From assembly GCF_963675165.1 (NCBI RefSeq), contig NC_087377.1, positions 6,217,122 through 6,281,121 of the forward strand: a stretch of 64,000 nt of DNA, in the 5' to 3' direction. Origin of the DNA: Halichondria panicea (Eukaryota > Porifera > Demospongiae > Suberitida > Halichondriidae). This document shows positions 34,059 through 43,900 of the stretch, in pieces. The translations under genes and the position numbers were made by a program. Position 1 is the stretch's first letter; every line of letters begins with the position of its first letter. The notes beneath the pieces are model-generated. The model ran no database searches. It had not been told where the DNA came from and was given only the letters and a program-made list of their open reading frames with translations.

Positions 34059-35996
34059 CTATCGGTAGCTGTGTTACTGCTGTCAGATACAGCTCAATAT
34101 AATAATAACGTTCAACCAGAGATAAAGGAAGGAAAGGATTGGCAACGGATTGGCAACGGTTGAAAAAATGTGATTATCCGTGATGCGCTACGTCATCGAC
34201 TTTTTTTAATCTTTTGTAGCCTCCATTTATAGCTAAAAAAACATGCTTATGAAAATCATAATCAAGAATTTATGCAGCCTAATCGATCAACTTAAAAGGG
34301 GCACAAACTAATATAGACACTTTCTCGTCTTTTACAGCCTCCATTTTAGCATTTTGGTAAAAACATACAGGAAATGTATGCAGCCCAGTTCGTCAACATA
34401 GACACAAATAAGCAGGATCCGTAGGCAAAACATCATAATTATGGCTACGGCAGTGCTTCTTAAAAGGGGGCACAGACCAATAATAACTAGTTTTCAAGCT
34501 CTAGAGACAATCAATTCTTCCACGCTTGGACTTCACTTTAAATAATGCACAGGACACGTGTAGCCTTCTATACGCAATTCTATGGTCTCATGAGACTAAT
34601 AGCTGACTAAAAGTAATATTATTTCATTTCGCGGGCGTTGTGCCAGGAAATAATGCGCATCAAGGATGGTTGAGAGGAAATCAATATGAAATCAATGTGA
34701 AATGATCACGTGAGTTACTCCCGTTGCCAATCCCTCTATTACTCTATCTCTGGTTCGGCTAACTTCGTTTTATATCTATGAGCTAGCTAGCTGCCTTGTA
34801 CAGTGCATAGAGGACTGCACTCATCGTTAAACATCTAAGGGCCTCGAGAGACTTGCCAATACTGACCTCCAGATGTGTGCCCCTTCAGGCTTGCACAGTT
34901 GCACAGTTGCAGCCCCTTGTTTCTTTGTTTCTTTTATGCAAGTTATCCTGTGAGTCTGTGCCTGTAAGGCTCCCAATTGAGATGGACAAAGGAGCCTGCA
35001 AAGGAGCCTGCAAAGAGGCTTTGCTAAGTATGTACATGTATGTACATGTATGTAGGCTCCTCTATGCACTGGGCCACGCCCAACTATGCAGATGACGTCG
35101 CTAATAAGAGGTGTAGTTTCCGGTCAACCCAATTCCGGCGCTTCACGCCTTTTTTATTTATGAAAGCACCCCCGAACATTGCTTGTAGGCTAACGCATAA
35201 ATTCGGGTTTTTTCGCATTGGTAATTGGAAGTCTTCACCAAGCAATTCTCCGTACCATCACAAGGGGGGGGGGGGCAGCCTTGAATTTTCCTCGTTTGTC
35301 TTGGCCACAGATGACAAGAGGGCCTTACTATATGGTTTAAGATTGCTTTTGCATTGTGGGTTCCACTGTTCACTCAACCAAAGCAAATTAAGCCTTGGCT
35401 CAGCTTTTCTGTATATATGCTCGATCAGAGGCCGCACTCAAATAGGTGCCTCCCTTGCTAGCAAAATGAAACATTTAGTAGCCGGCCGCTCTCAAATAGT
35501 AGCCTCAGTGAACTTTGGCTCTAGTATATCTGCATGTGGCAACCAAAACATTATTAATACAAGCAGCTTGCTACAGGTAGCAGCTTGTTAGTGCTTCATA
35601 AAGACTTTCTCATGGCAGAGTTCTATAGTTTATGCAGGTGAAAGTAACAAACTAAAGGTTGTTGAATTATAATTATATAGCTATAGCTAATAAATGCCGC
35701 TCTTGAACAGTACCCTCTCTCGAATTGTAGCCTCCTCTTCCAGCAAAATGAATCATTTAGTAGCCGCGGCTCCGGTAGTTCCCAAGTCCACATTCATGTA
35801 AATGCTTCATCTCAGCATCTAATGTCTGAAGAAAGTTTCCAATTAAAGACAGCACTGTTACTTCCAGTTGTTGACAAGCATGCACGCCACGTTGCTTAGC
35901 ACACACAATGAATATCATACAAGATTTGTGAGGGTACTCTTAATTTTCCGAATCACTTCGAGGGTGAACTTGCCCATCCAATAGCTGAGATAATTT
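34059..35996. other. Repeat-rich intergenic DNA
   Basis: No gene recognised. Short repeated words such as AGCAAAATGAAACATTTAGTAGCC (35460, 35740) and GGAGCCTGCAAAG (34992-35015) recur, and TGTACATG tandem words lie at 35030-35050. A 183-codon frame at 35040-35591 is built from these repeats and is not called. Confidence 0.4.
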
Positions 35997-36368
35997 ATGG
36001 CAGAGACATTTCACTGGACCATGATCATGCTATCACTTTGTCTATTGAGAGTCCATTCCTCCCACACGCAAATCCCCCATTCAGTGGATGCCTTGGTGCT
36101 AGTAGGTATAGCTGATGCTCTCAGTGAAGACTCTTGCTCATCAGAAACAGGGAATGCAAACTGTTCAGCCATCGCAATACAGCTTAAATCTAGCTATAGT
36201 TCAAATGGTTTCAAACCTGTTTTTCAGCATGCACATGGTGGGTCTCGTGAGGTGTGTCCCGTGATCAGCAATAAAACAGCAATAACGAGTGTTGCAAGCT
36301 GCGCTGTGCTAATGGCTCTCGCCATGTTATGCTTTCGCTCTAAGTGTTATAGTAGGGGCCGGTTTTAG
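35997..36368 (+). CDS. Small open frame, possible membrane peptide (uncertain)
   Basis: 123 codons from ATG at 35997. The N-terminus is hydrophobic (MLSLCLLRVH), there are several Cys, and a hydrophobic stretch near the C-terminus (SVASCAVLMALAMLCF) is followed by basic residues. The last 30 codons have a counterpart at about 48010-48090, read in the same sense (SAASCAVLIPLAMLCNIIKC), and both are followed by an R2 repeat. It could be a real small membrane protein, an exon of a larger gene, or a frame within a repeat. I do not recognise a family. Confidence 0.25.
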   Translation: MAETFHWTMIMLSLCLLRVHSSHTQIPHSVDALVLVGIADALSEDSCSSETGNANCSAIAIQLKSSYSSNGFKPVFQHAHGGSREVCPVISNKTAITSVASCAVLMALAMLCFRSKCYSRGRF

Positions 36369-36524
36369 GTTTTCTATAATGCATTAAAATTTGATCTATC
36401 TATAAAAATATAACTGAGAAAAAAAGAAACTGAGAATTAGAATTAGAAAACACTTGTGTACATGCATCTCTATTGAATAAGCTTTTTTTTCTACAATGAT
36501 TAAAATTTAGACCTGTGTACATAT

Positions 36525-37060
36525 GCATCTATTGTATATGTATTTTGTGGCTTACCAGGACGATCAAGAAAGATGAAAATTGATTCTGCGGACAAAATGG
36601 ATTGTCTCACACGTGGGAATGAGCGCGCATGCGCAATTTTAGATCCACTGAAAAAAGGGGTGTGTCTGCAAGAGGTCAAGTTCACAAAATTAATGGCTAT
36701 TATAATTATAGCTAGCTGCTCTTTCTGACTCTTGTTGCTACTAAAAAGCTAGCGCTTTAGTGCAAGGCTAACTCCAATAGAAACTTTGTGCGAAGAAATT
36801 ATGCTAAAAAGATTCTGAGGAGACTGCTTCAATGTGTGTAAAACTAGCCAACTCGAGAAAGAAGCTTTAGTTTGCTAATCCACAAATCAAAATCCAAAAG
36901 AACATGGCTAGAAACCTATAGAAGCTGTTAGTTTTCGTCACATTGCAACCGTACGCGTTGAGCAGTTACAGCTGGAACAGACACACAGACATGCAAACTG
37001 ATACACACACGATCAGCTTTACTGTATCCCTCGTGCGGCTACGCCTCGAGGCATAATAAG
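36525..37060 (+). repeat. R2 repeat, copy 3
   Basis: Starts near ATTTTGTGGCTTACCAGGAC and ends CGGCTACGCCTCGAGGCATAAT-like, with AAAAGCTAGCGCTTTAGTGC inside. Resemblance to 48180-48645 extends upstream to about 36270 / 47990. Confidence 0.82.
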
Positions 37061-37522
37061 TGTTCAGACAACACCACACCATGTAGGTTATTACTCATGC
37101 ATGCACGAGGGATGCAACTCGAGCCCGAGGGAAAGAGTTATAAAATTATAATAATTATTATTAGCAGCACAGCACGAGGACATGACGTAATATTTTCAAG
37201 CATCATTCCTTAAGATTGCAGGATTCTACCAGACTGCATTAGGATTCGCCACGTGTCAATGCACTCCAGTTTGCAATGCATGCAAACTAACAGGGTGGTT
37301 GGTGGTGCTTTAGGTTGCATCATCCCACATCATATTAATTAGCTATTAAAAGTAGATTGAATTCTGGGTATGAATAATTATTATTTGCATCGTTATACAA
37401 AGCCTCGATCCAGTATAGAATATTAATGACATCATTATTTTATAGTGTAGCTGCATTCGAAATAATTGTGTGGTAGGATTACCATTGGCAAAAACACTAA
37501 CAAAATGATACTTCCTTACAGA

Positions 37523-40500
37523 ATGGACCACGATCATGGAAAGTCTCCCTTTAAGCATTGTGATATGGGAAAAGCACAACATCACGATACACACCACAGT
37601 AATGTGCGTGTGCTCTCAAAGCCAGTGAGATCTGAACATATCACCAGCAATTCTTCCCAGATTCAGCTAAACAATGAATCGCTGACTTGCCAACAAAGAT
37701 GTGATAAAAAAAGCCAAAATACAAGTCGTCCAAACACACATTCATTTCGCAGTGAGTTCAGTGCAAGCACTCCAACGTTGAACAAGATTGATCGCAATGA
37801 TATCAGACCTAGTGTATTGTTTAGCAACCCACAGAGTCACATTGACGTTAACTACCCCACTAGTTTGATGAAATGTTCACTTGAAGATATTATACATGTA
37901 CGTGAACATGTGCCAATACCAGTCCAAATACCAACTATTCCTGCAGCAAGTTTGCAAGTAGTCAAGTCAAGCGAACTTGAGAACATCAGCAGTCACAGTA
38001 ACAAAGTGAGAAATTCTGCTCCAGATGCTTTTCCCCTTCAATCTCAATATGGTATAACAAATTATCACTCGAAATCTGCAGTACCAGTTAACCTAAAATT
38101 GAACACTTCACCACAGCCAATGACCAAGAAGAAATTTAGCACTCAGTTATCATTGAATGAAAACTCGTCCAGAAAATGGTCAAACACCGGAATACAATCT
38201 TTAGAATCACAGTCTCAATCAATTAGCTCAATGCGAGGATTTACTGTAAACTTGCCATCAAGGAAACAGTCTTCAGTATCTTCGGAAGAGAATGTAGATA
38301 TCGATGAATTGTCTTACAATGGGGAAGAAATAGACAGTCCTTTTGTGAGTGCTGCATTCGATGATGCAATCTCTACTCCTTCAAATTGTGCTACAGAACC
38401 TGTACAATTTACCAAGTTGAAGTCATATCCAAAACTGCTGTCAACATTCATTTCGAATACTCCCACACTTCCTTGTAAGGTTAGGATCATCAAGGGAACA
38501 CTTTATCCTTCAAATGCGGTAGCAATCTCTAGTGGTCATGACCTGGAAATCCATTTCATCAAGCACAGTAAAGCCTTTTCCGTGCAAGATGCTAGTGGAA
38601 ATTTTTTTGTAATTCCATTTAATTCCTCGATCAAAGTGTCGGTCATATATAATCCATCCAATCCTGTAAAGTTCGTACAATACCGTAAAGAATTCAAGTT
38701 CAGATCAGCAGGTGACATCATGAAATTGAAAACCATTCCTCTTGTTGTAGCTGCTACAAAAGCGTATACTGGAGAAACCATAAAATCGAGTGTTAACAAA
38801 AGACAGATACTAGTGATCAAAGGAATCAAGACAAGCTCGACCAAAGGATACCAACTAATGGCAAAGACACTGAGTGGTGCCAAGAAACTTTTATCAGCTG
38901 AATGCATTGGGAACTTTTCAACAGCTCCAACTTTGATTTGCATGTCGCTGAAAGAATTTTTGAAGTGTAAAATCACACTGCCACAACAGGTTTTTTTGGA
39001 TTATCCAGCAAGTTCCCAGAAAATTAAAAATCTTCCTTCTGTCATTACCATTATGGAGCGAACCAATGGCTCGTCAATAATTGCAACTTGCCCTTCTCTA
39101 GCAAATGAATCCAAAGTGCTTGAAATTCCTTTTTCGTCTTCATTGGTAGTACAAGAAATAGAGAATGCCAAAACCAATTATACAACCGACTGTCTTTACG
39201 AATCATTTGATGCCTGTACAGTTGCACATTGCTCAGAATCACCACAGAGAGTGTGTCATCATGATATTCAAAACACATTCTACAAGTGCTTGAGTAGCAC
39301 ACATCGATCACTAGGTTGGGAAATTTCCAACCCAGAAGCCTTAAATACAAAACAACACCCCGTTAAGTTTGAAAACACAGATTTGACTCAAAAACAATTG
39401 CCACAAGCTGATACACCGATATGTGGTAAGAGTAGTAGCGAAGACAATACAAAGAGGTGTAATCCATCCGTTCTAAACAGTTACCATAGCTGTGACTTTG
39501 TACATGAAAGTGATACACGACAAATCACTGCAAACATTGGGTCAAGTGTCACAGCTCTTCATGCGGAGCCGATGGAGCAAACTTTCTCTGGGGACTCAAC
39601 CAAGGCAACTATAATGGAAGTTAAGAAAGTAATGAGTTGCAAAAAGAAGAGTGTTCCTCCTTCACCCATCAATGAAACTTACACAAAGATGGAGGACAAT
39701 GAAGACAAATGGGCCAACAACACTGTAATGGGAATTCCAGAAATCAACAATCATGATGATGACACCACAATGAATGTAGTTGTAAGCAATGTGGAGAAAG
39801 TATCTTCTGAATCAAATGAAAGTAGGTCCACACCTGTCACTCTTAAAAAAAGCGAACATTCAAGGAATCAAGAAGGCTCATTGAATGTTTCAAACAGCAA
39901 ATCTGCAACTGGATACTTTGGCACCAGGTTGAGCAAAGCGAAAACAAGAATTGGCCAATTCCTACACACCAGTAGTCGAATCGTTTCAAGAAATTCACCT
40001 ATGCCTAAACTGATCACTGCTACCAGTGAATTTAATCCTGAACATGAAGCAGAAGTGCCGCCTAAACAAACATTGGCAGCTAGTACAGCAGTACAAAAAG
40101 ACTCAGAGAAGACGTCACCTGTACCTTCAATGGCACTTCCACTTAAAGCTCAGAAAACTATTAATGTGTCCAAACAGGATGTAATCAACAACTCACCTGA
40201 AAACTATAGTCGTTGTTCTATGCAAAGAGACTTGAAGGATGTTGTGGATTCAAATGATCACCATGTTCTGGGTACTATTTCAACTGTTGCCCCAGCCACC
40301 ACCGCAAAAGTCCCCACTAGAGACCAACACCAAAAACCCCCTCTGGCACCTAAACCAGAAAATTACATAAAGAAAACGAAGCAAGCTACACCGAACTTAG
40401 TACTAGGCAGCAAACTTCAACATAAAGATTCGAAACCAGCTAACCAAGACCTAGCAAAAGTCCCCACTAGAGACCAACACCAAAAACCCCCTCTGGCACC

Positions 40501-40780
40501 TAAACCAGAAAATTACATAAAGAAAACGAAGCAAGCTACACCGAACTTAGTACTAGGCAGCAAACTTCAACATAAAGATTCGAAACCAGCTAACCAAGAC
40601 CTAGTTAACAGTTCAACAAAACTTTCAATGCCAAGCACACATAAAGATAACAATACCAGTATCAACTGGAATGAATCATCAGGTGAAACAGAAGATTTGG
40701 ATGCTATTGTAGACAGCATTGCCAACTGGTGTCTACAGATAGAAGATGAAGTTAACCAACTCTCACATGGACTACAATGA
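37523..40780 (+). CDS. Gene C: single-exon CABIT-domain protein without SAM
   Basis: An uninterrupted frame of 1085 residues from ATG 37523 to TGA 40780; an in-frame ATG at 37505 is an alternative. The first 300 residues are Ser/Asn/Thr-rich and low in structure. Residues about 303-560 form a CABIT domain matching A and B: LPCKVRIIKGTLYP, HDLEIHFIKH, FFVIPFNSSIKVSVIYNP, ATKAYTGETIKS, ILVIKGIK, and the core LLSAECIGNFSTAP. The C-terminal 500 residues are disordered-like, with SH3-ligand motifs KPPLAPKP in a perfect 50-residue tandem duplication, and end in an acidic helix-like segment (EDLDAIVDSIANWCLQIEDE). No SAM domain is present. CABIT proteins are cytoplasmic signalling adaptors; partners here are unknown. 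An acceptor-like CTTCCTTACAG lies just before 37523, so a non-coding 5' exon is possible. Confidence 0.85.
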   Translation: MDHDHGKSPFKHCDMGKAQHHDTHHSNVRVLSKPVRSEHITSNSSQIQLNNESLTCQQRCDKKSQNTSRPNTHSFRSEFSASTPTLNKIDRNDIRPSVLFSNPQSHIDVNYPTSLMKCSLEDIIHVREHVPIPVQIPTIPAASLQVVKSSELENISSHSNKVRNSAPDAFPLQSQYGITNYHSKSAVPVNLKLNTSPQPMTKKKFSTQLSLNENSSRKWSNTGIQSLESQSQSISSMRGFTVNLPSRKQSSVSSEENVDIDELSYNGEEIDSPFVSAAFDDAISTPSNCATEPVQFTKLKSYPKLLSTFISNTPTLPCKVRIIKGTLYPSNAVAISSGHDLEIHFIKHSKAFSVQDASGNFFVIPFNSSIKVSVIYNPSNPVKFVQYRKEFKFRSAGDIMKLKTIPLVVAATKAYTGETIKSSVNKRQILVIKGIKTSSTKGYQLMAKTLSGAKKLLSAECIGNFSTAPTLICMSLKEFLKCKITLPQQVFLDYPASSQKIKNLPSVITIMERTNGSSIIATCPSLANESKVLEIPFSSSLVVQEIENAKTNYTTDCLYESFDACTVAHCSESPQRVCHHDIQNTFYKCLSSTHRSLGWEISNPEALNTKQHPVKFENTDLTQKQLPQADTPICGKSSSEDNTKRCNPSVLNSYHSCDFVHESDTRQITANIGSSVTALHAEPMEQTFSGDSTKATIMEVKKVMSCKKKSVPPSPINETYTKMEDNEDKWANNTVMGIPEINNHDDDTTMNVVVSNVEKVSSESNESRSTPVTLKKSEHSRNQEGSLNVSNSKSATGYFGTRLSKAKTRIGQFLHTSSRIVSRNSPMPKLITATSEFNPEHEAEVPPKQTLAASTAVQKDSEKTSPVPSMALPLKAQKTINVSKQDVINNSPENYSRCSMQRDLKDVVDSNDHHVLGTISTVAPATTAKVPTRDQHQKPPLAPKPENYIKKTKQATPNLVLGSKLQHKDSKPANQDLAKVPTRDQHQKPPLAPKPENYIKKTKQATPNLVLGSKLQHKDSKPANQDLVNSSTKLSMPSTHKDNNTSINWNESSGETEDLDAIVDSIANWCLQIEDEVNQLSHGLQ
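40304..40603 (+). repeat. Perfect 150-base tandem duplication inside gene C
   Basis: Units 40304-40453 and 40454-40603 read identically, each coding 50 residues with PTRDQHQKPPLAPKPENY. The length is a multiple of three, so the frame is kept and the SH3-ligand motif is doubled. Complete identity suggests a recent event or copy-number polymorphism. Confidence 0.95.
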
Positions 40781-40854
40781 ATATGCACGGCATAACTTCT
40801 ATTAGTGGCTGTTATTATTATTGAAAAATGTTTCTAAATATATAATTTTGTAAA

Positions 40855-40860
40855 AATAAA
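40855..40860 (+). promoter_or_regulatory. Polyadenylation signal of gene C
   Basis: AATAAA 75 bases after the stop codon of gene C, within the 205-base gap to the converging gene B. Confidence 0.6.
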
Positions 40861-40985
40861 TTGCAGGTCTATATTGATCTTTACCAGCAATAATAATTAT
40901 TATAATTATATAAGTTTAATTTGCTCAGCAAACAGAACATTCAACACAGGACATAATTATTTTAGACACATAACTGCTTAGCAAC

Positions 40986-43900
40986 CTAGCAACAGAGAGG
41001 TTGCATGATTACGTAATCTTGATTTGACATCATGTCAGCTACACAATATTGTCCGGTTATAACTCGCTGAAGTCGCAGACGGTGCAACCTAGATTTAACT
41101 TCCAGTTCATTCTGCAGTATGTCCTCATCACAGTCGCTGAGAATGTCGCCATTGATGTGCTGTTGGCGAAAAGTGTCCACATACTGCTGAAGGTTCATAA
41201 CTTCCAGCAACTTCAGTACCTGAGAAAATAAGAACATTCCCATGACATGCAGTGAATAATTACAATTATACATACAGTGAAACCCAGAGCTATGGCACAA
41301 ATTGAGAACACTGTATGCACTGATAACTCGCCAGAATAGAGGGGATCGGGTTGGTTAACGAAAGTTTTATATCAAAAGAAGCCAGAGAGGCACATAAAGT
41401 TTGCCTTCAGTCTCTAATGACCGTGCAACATCAGCTAGAAGTTTACATAGAACTCATTGTCAATTTTTGTGTCAGCTCAGCCAAAAAAAGTGGTGCACGT
41501 GATCGTGTCCAACCTCCTCTGATGTATACATGATTTGTACTCAGTACCAGAGTAGGAATGCCAGGTCAATAGGGTCAAAATGATTAAATGAACTCTTGTC
41601 TGGGTTCTTGACCTTTGATGCATACAGCAGCTAACGCTTCTTGATTGTTTATTCAAGCTTACTATACCCAAGGGTATATAAAAAGAGAGAGGGCAGCAAA
41701 AACTAAAGGGGGCGGTGGAAAAGTACCGTAACATCAATCAGTAATAGATTTTTGTGTACAGTATGTAGTATATCCGGTCTGTGGCTTTAGTTTTTGCTCG
41801 CATGTAGGGTTGATAGTCAGTTGCATGCCCTCTCTCTTTTTATACGACCTTGCTATACCTAGATCTTCCCAGTGCAGCAAACTAGTACATCAAAATTTAT
41901 ACCCTAGCCGCAGAAGGTATAATCTTGTGGTTTCGAAGAATGCAATAAAAGGTCAAAGGTTGCAGCTAAGCTCAACCGATTTCTGTAGTGATTATAAAGC
42001 GGATCAAGCTAGTGGTGGTGTATAAACCCAGGGGTGCGAGGGTGAACTCAGTTTTACATGTACAAGATAAGGCCACATGCATGGTGTTTTAAATGAATGA
42101 CCCTGGCATTCCTCCTCTGACTCAGTACAGTAGACATAATAAATTATAATTTGTACAATTTCTATTCCAACACTCGAATTCAGGAAAATAATGGCAAAGG
42201 AAAGAAAGTACAGGCTGTACAATGTATGTGTAATCTCTCTCCCTTTTCAACTGTAAGATAAACGACTAGTTACATACATATGTACATCAATTTGATTCTG
42301 AAAGTAAACTAACATCTAAAACTACCAATGGGTTGCTTAGAAGCCAAACATCACCTGATGTGATGTTAACCACACATATCGTTACTTATAAACAGGAGAT
42401 ATGAATACCACTATATACAGTAACATGATAGCACTGCCAAGAATGCAAAAATATCAGACCACAGGAAACATGCTATGAATTATCACCCGACTCTATGGGC
42501 TGTACTGCAACACCCCAAAATAATGGTTGTGGTAGCTATTGTCTAGTGCATTAGGTTGATTAACATGACCTAAAATGTAACAATAAGAAACAAGAATATC
42601 ATGTGCAAAAGTTGTCTCTGTCGCATGAAAGCCTCATTCACCTTTTATGTACATACATGTACGACACATAACTCAACATGTAGCCTTTGCTAAAATTCCT
42701 ACCACAGCATTTTGAACCTACATGTACATGTATCACAGACTGCACTGTACAAAGGTATTTACAGGACATTACGTAACACAAGTACAGGTTTCGCCACAAT
42801 TGCACATGATTCTTGTCACATGCTATAAGATGACCTCTATATAGTATACTAAACAGGGTCCAGGGCTGCATCCAGGATTTTGGATCAAGGGGGGCGAATT
42901 GGGCGATTTAAAAATGTAGAAGGGGCAAAGTCATCAGAATTATAGCAGTGCAAATGAATCTGCCAGATCCTAGGGGGGGGGGGATTACCCCCCTCAATGC
43001 AGCCCTGGGGTCTCTTTGTGTACACATAGTGATCAATACTCGTATACCTACATGTACATGTTTATATACTGTAGCACATCACAACAGCATCGGCCAACCC
43101 TCTCCCCAGCATGAAAAGCTTTTGTTATGCAGTTATGCAGTGAAGCAGTAAGTCCCCTGAATCTAAACTAACAATCAATAGTTTTACCTGTGAATTATCC
43201 ATAGCTTTTAGGAAGAGTTTATTCCTCTCCATAGCTTCAGGTGATGTAGGTGTTGCCTGTTGGTCTGTTGTGCTTTGCACGCTGCCATCAGCTGAGTTAC
43301 CAGCACTGGAGCCACCTTCTGAGAAAAGAAAAGTACAGCACTATTACAGAACCAGCCAACAAGTTGTACTACCCTAACCCACGTTAAACAACACAACCAT
43401 GCAAAGACATCCATCTGTTTGATCAAAGGGTATATGCAAAACCCTGAGTATACCACCTGTACACTTTTATACTCTGCCTGTGTTCTCAAACCCACATCAT
43501 ACGAGCAACTACATGTGTTCTAGGCCACAACAAAGTGAAACCATTAAAATCAATGCCTAAGGATTTTATATTATAGCAAAACTAATGTGCACACCTGATA
43601 TGGTGGAAAAAGAACTGCCTTTCTCCACCAGACAAGATTCCAGGTCTTTGGTCATTTGGTCCAAATCATCCATTATGTTGGTGAACATGAGGCTATCTGG
43701 CCGGGCAGGAGCACTGACTTGTCTGTGCACATGCTCACCAACAGAGAATCCATTTGATAAACGGGCCTCTTTCTTGCGAGCCTCCACAATACCACCGTCA
43801 CTCCCTGCTGAGGAAACAGTGACAGATAGTAAATTACACAATATCAATAATAATTTCAAAAAAGTGGAGTTGTTGGCAACTCATCACCCACAATGGTACA

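Noticed and set aside
35040-35591. 183-codon open frame, plus strand
   Set aside because: Built from locally repeated words (AGCAAAATGAAACATTTAGTAGCC type); no recognisable protein features.
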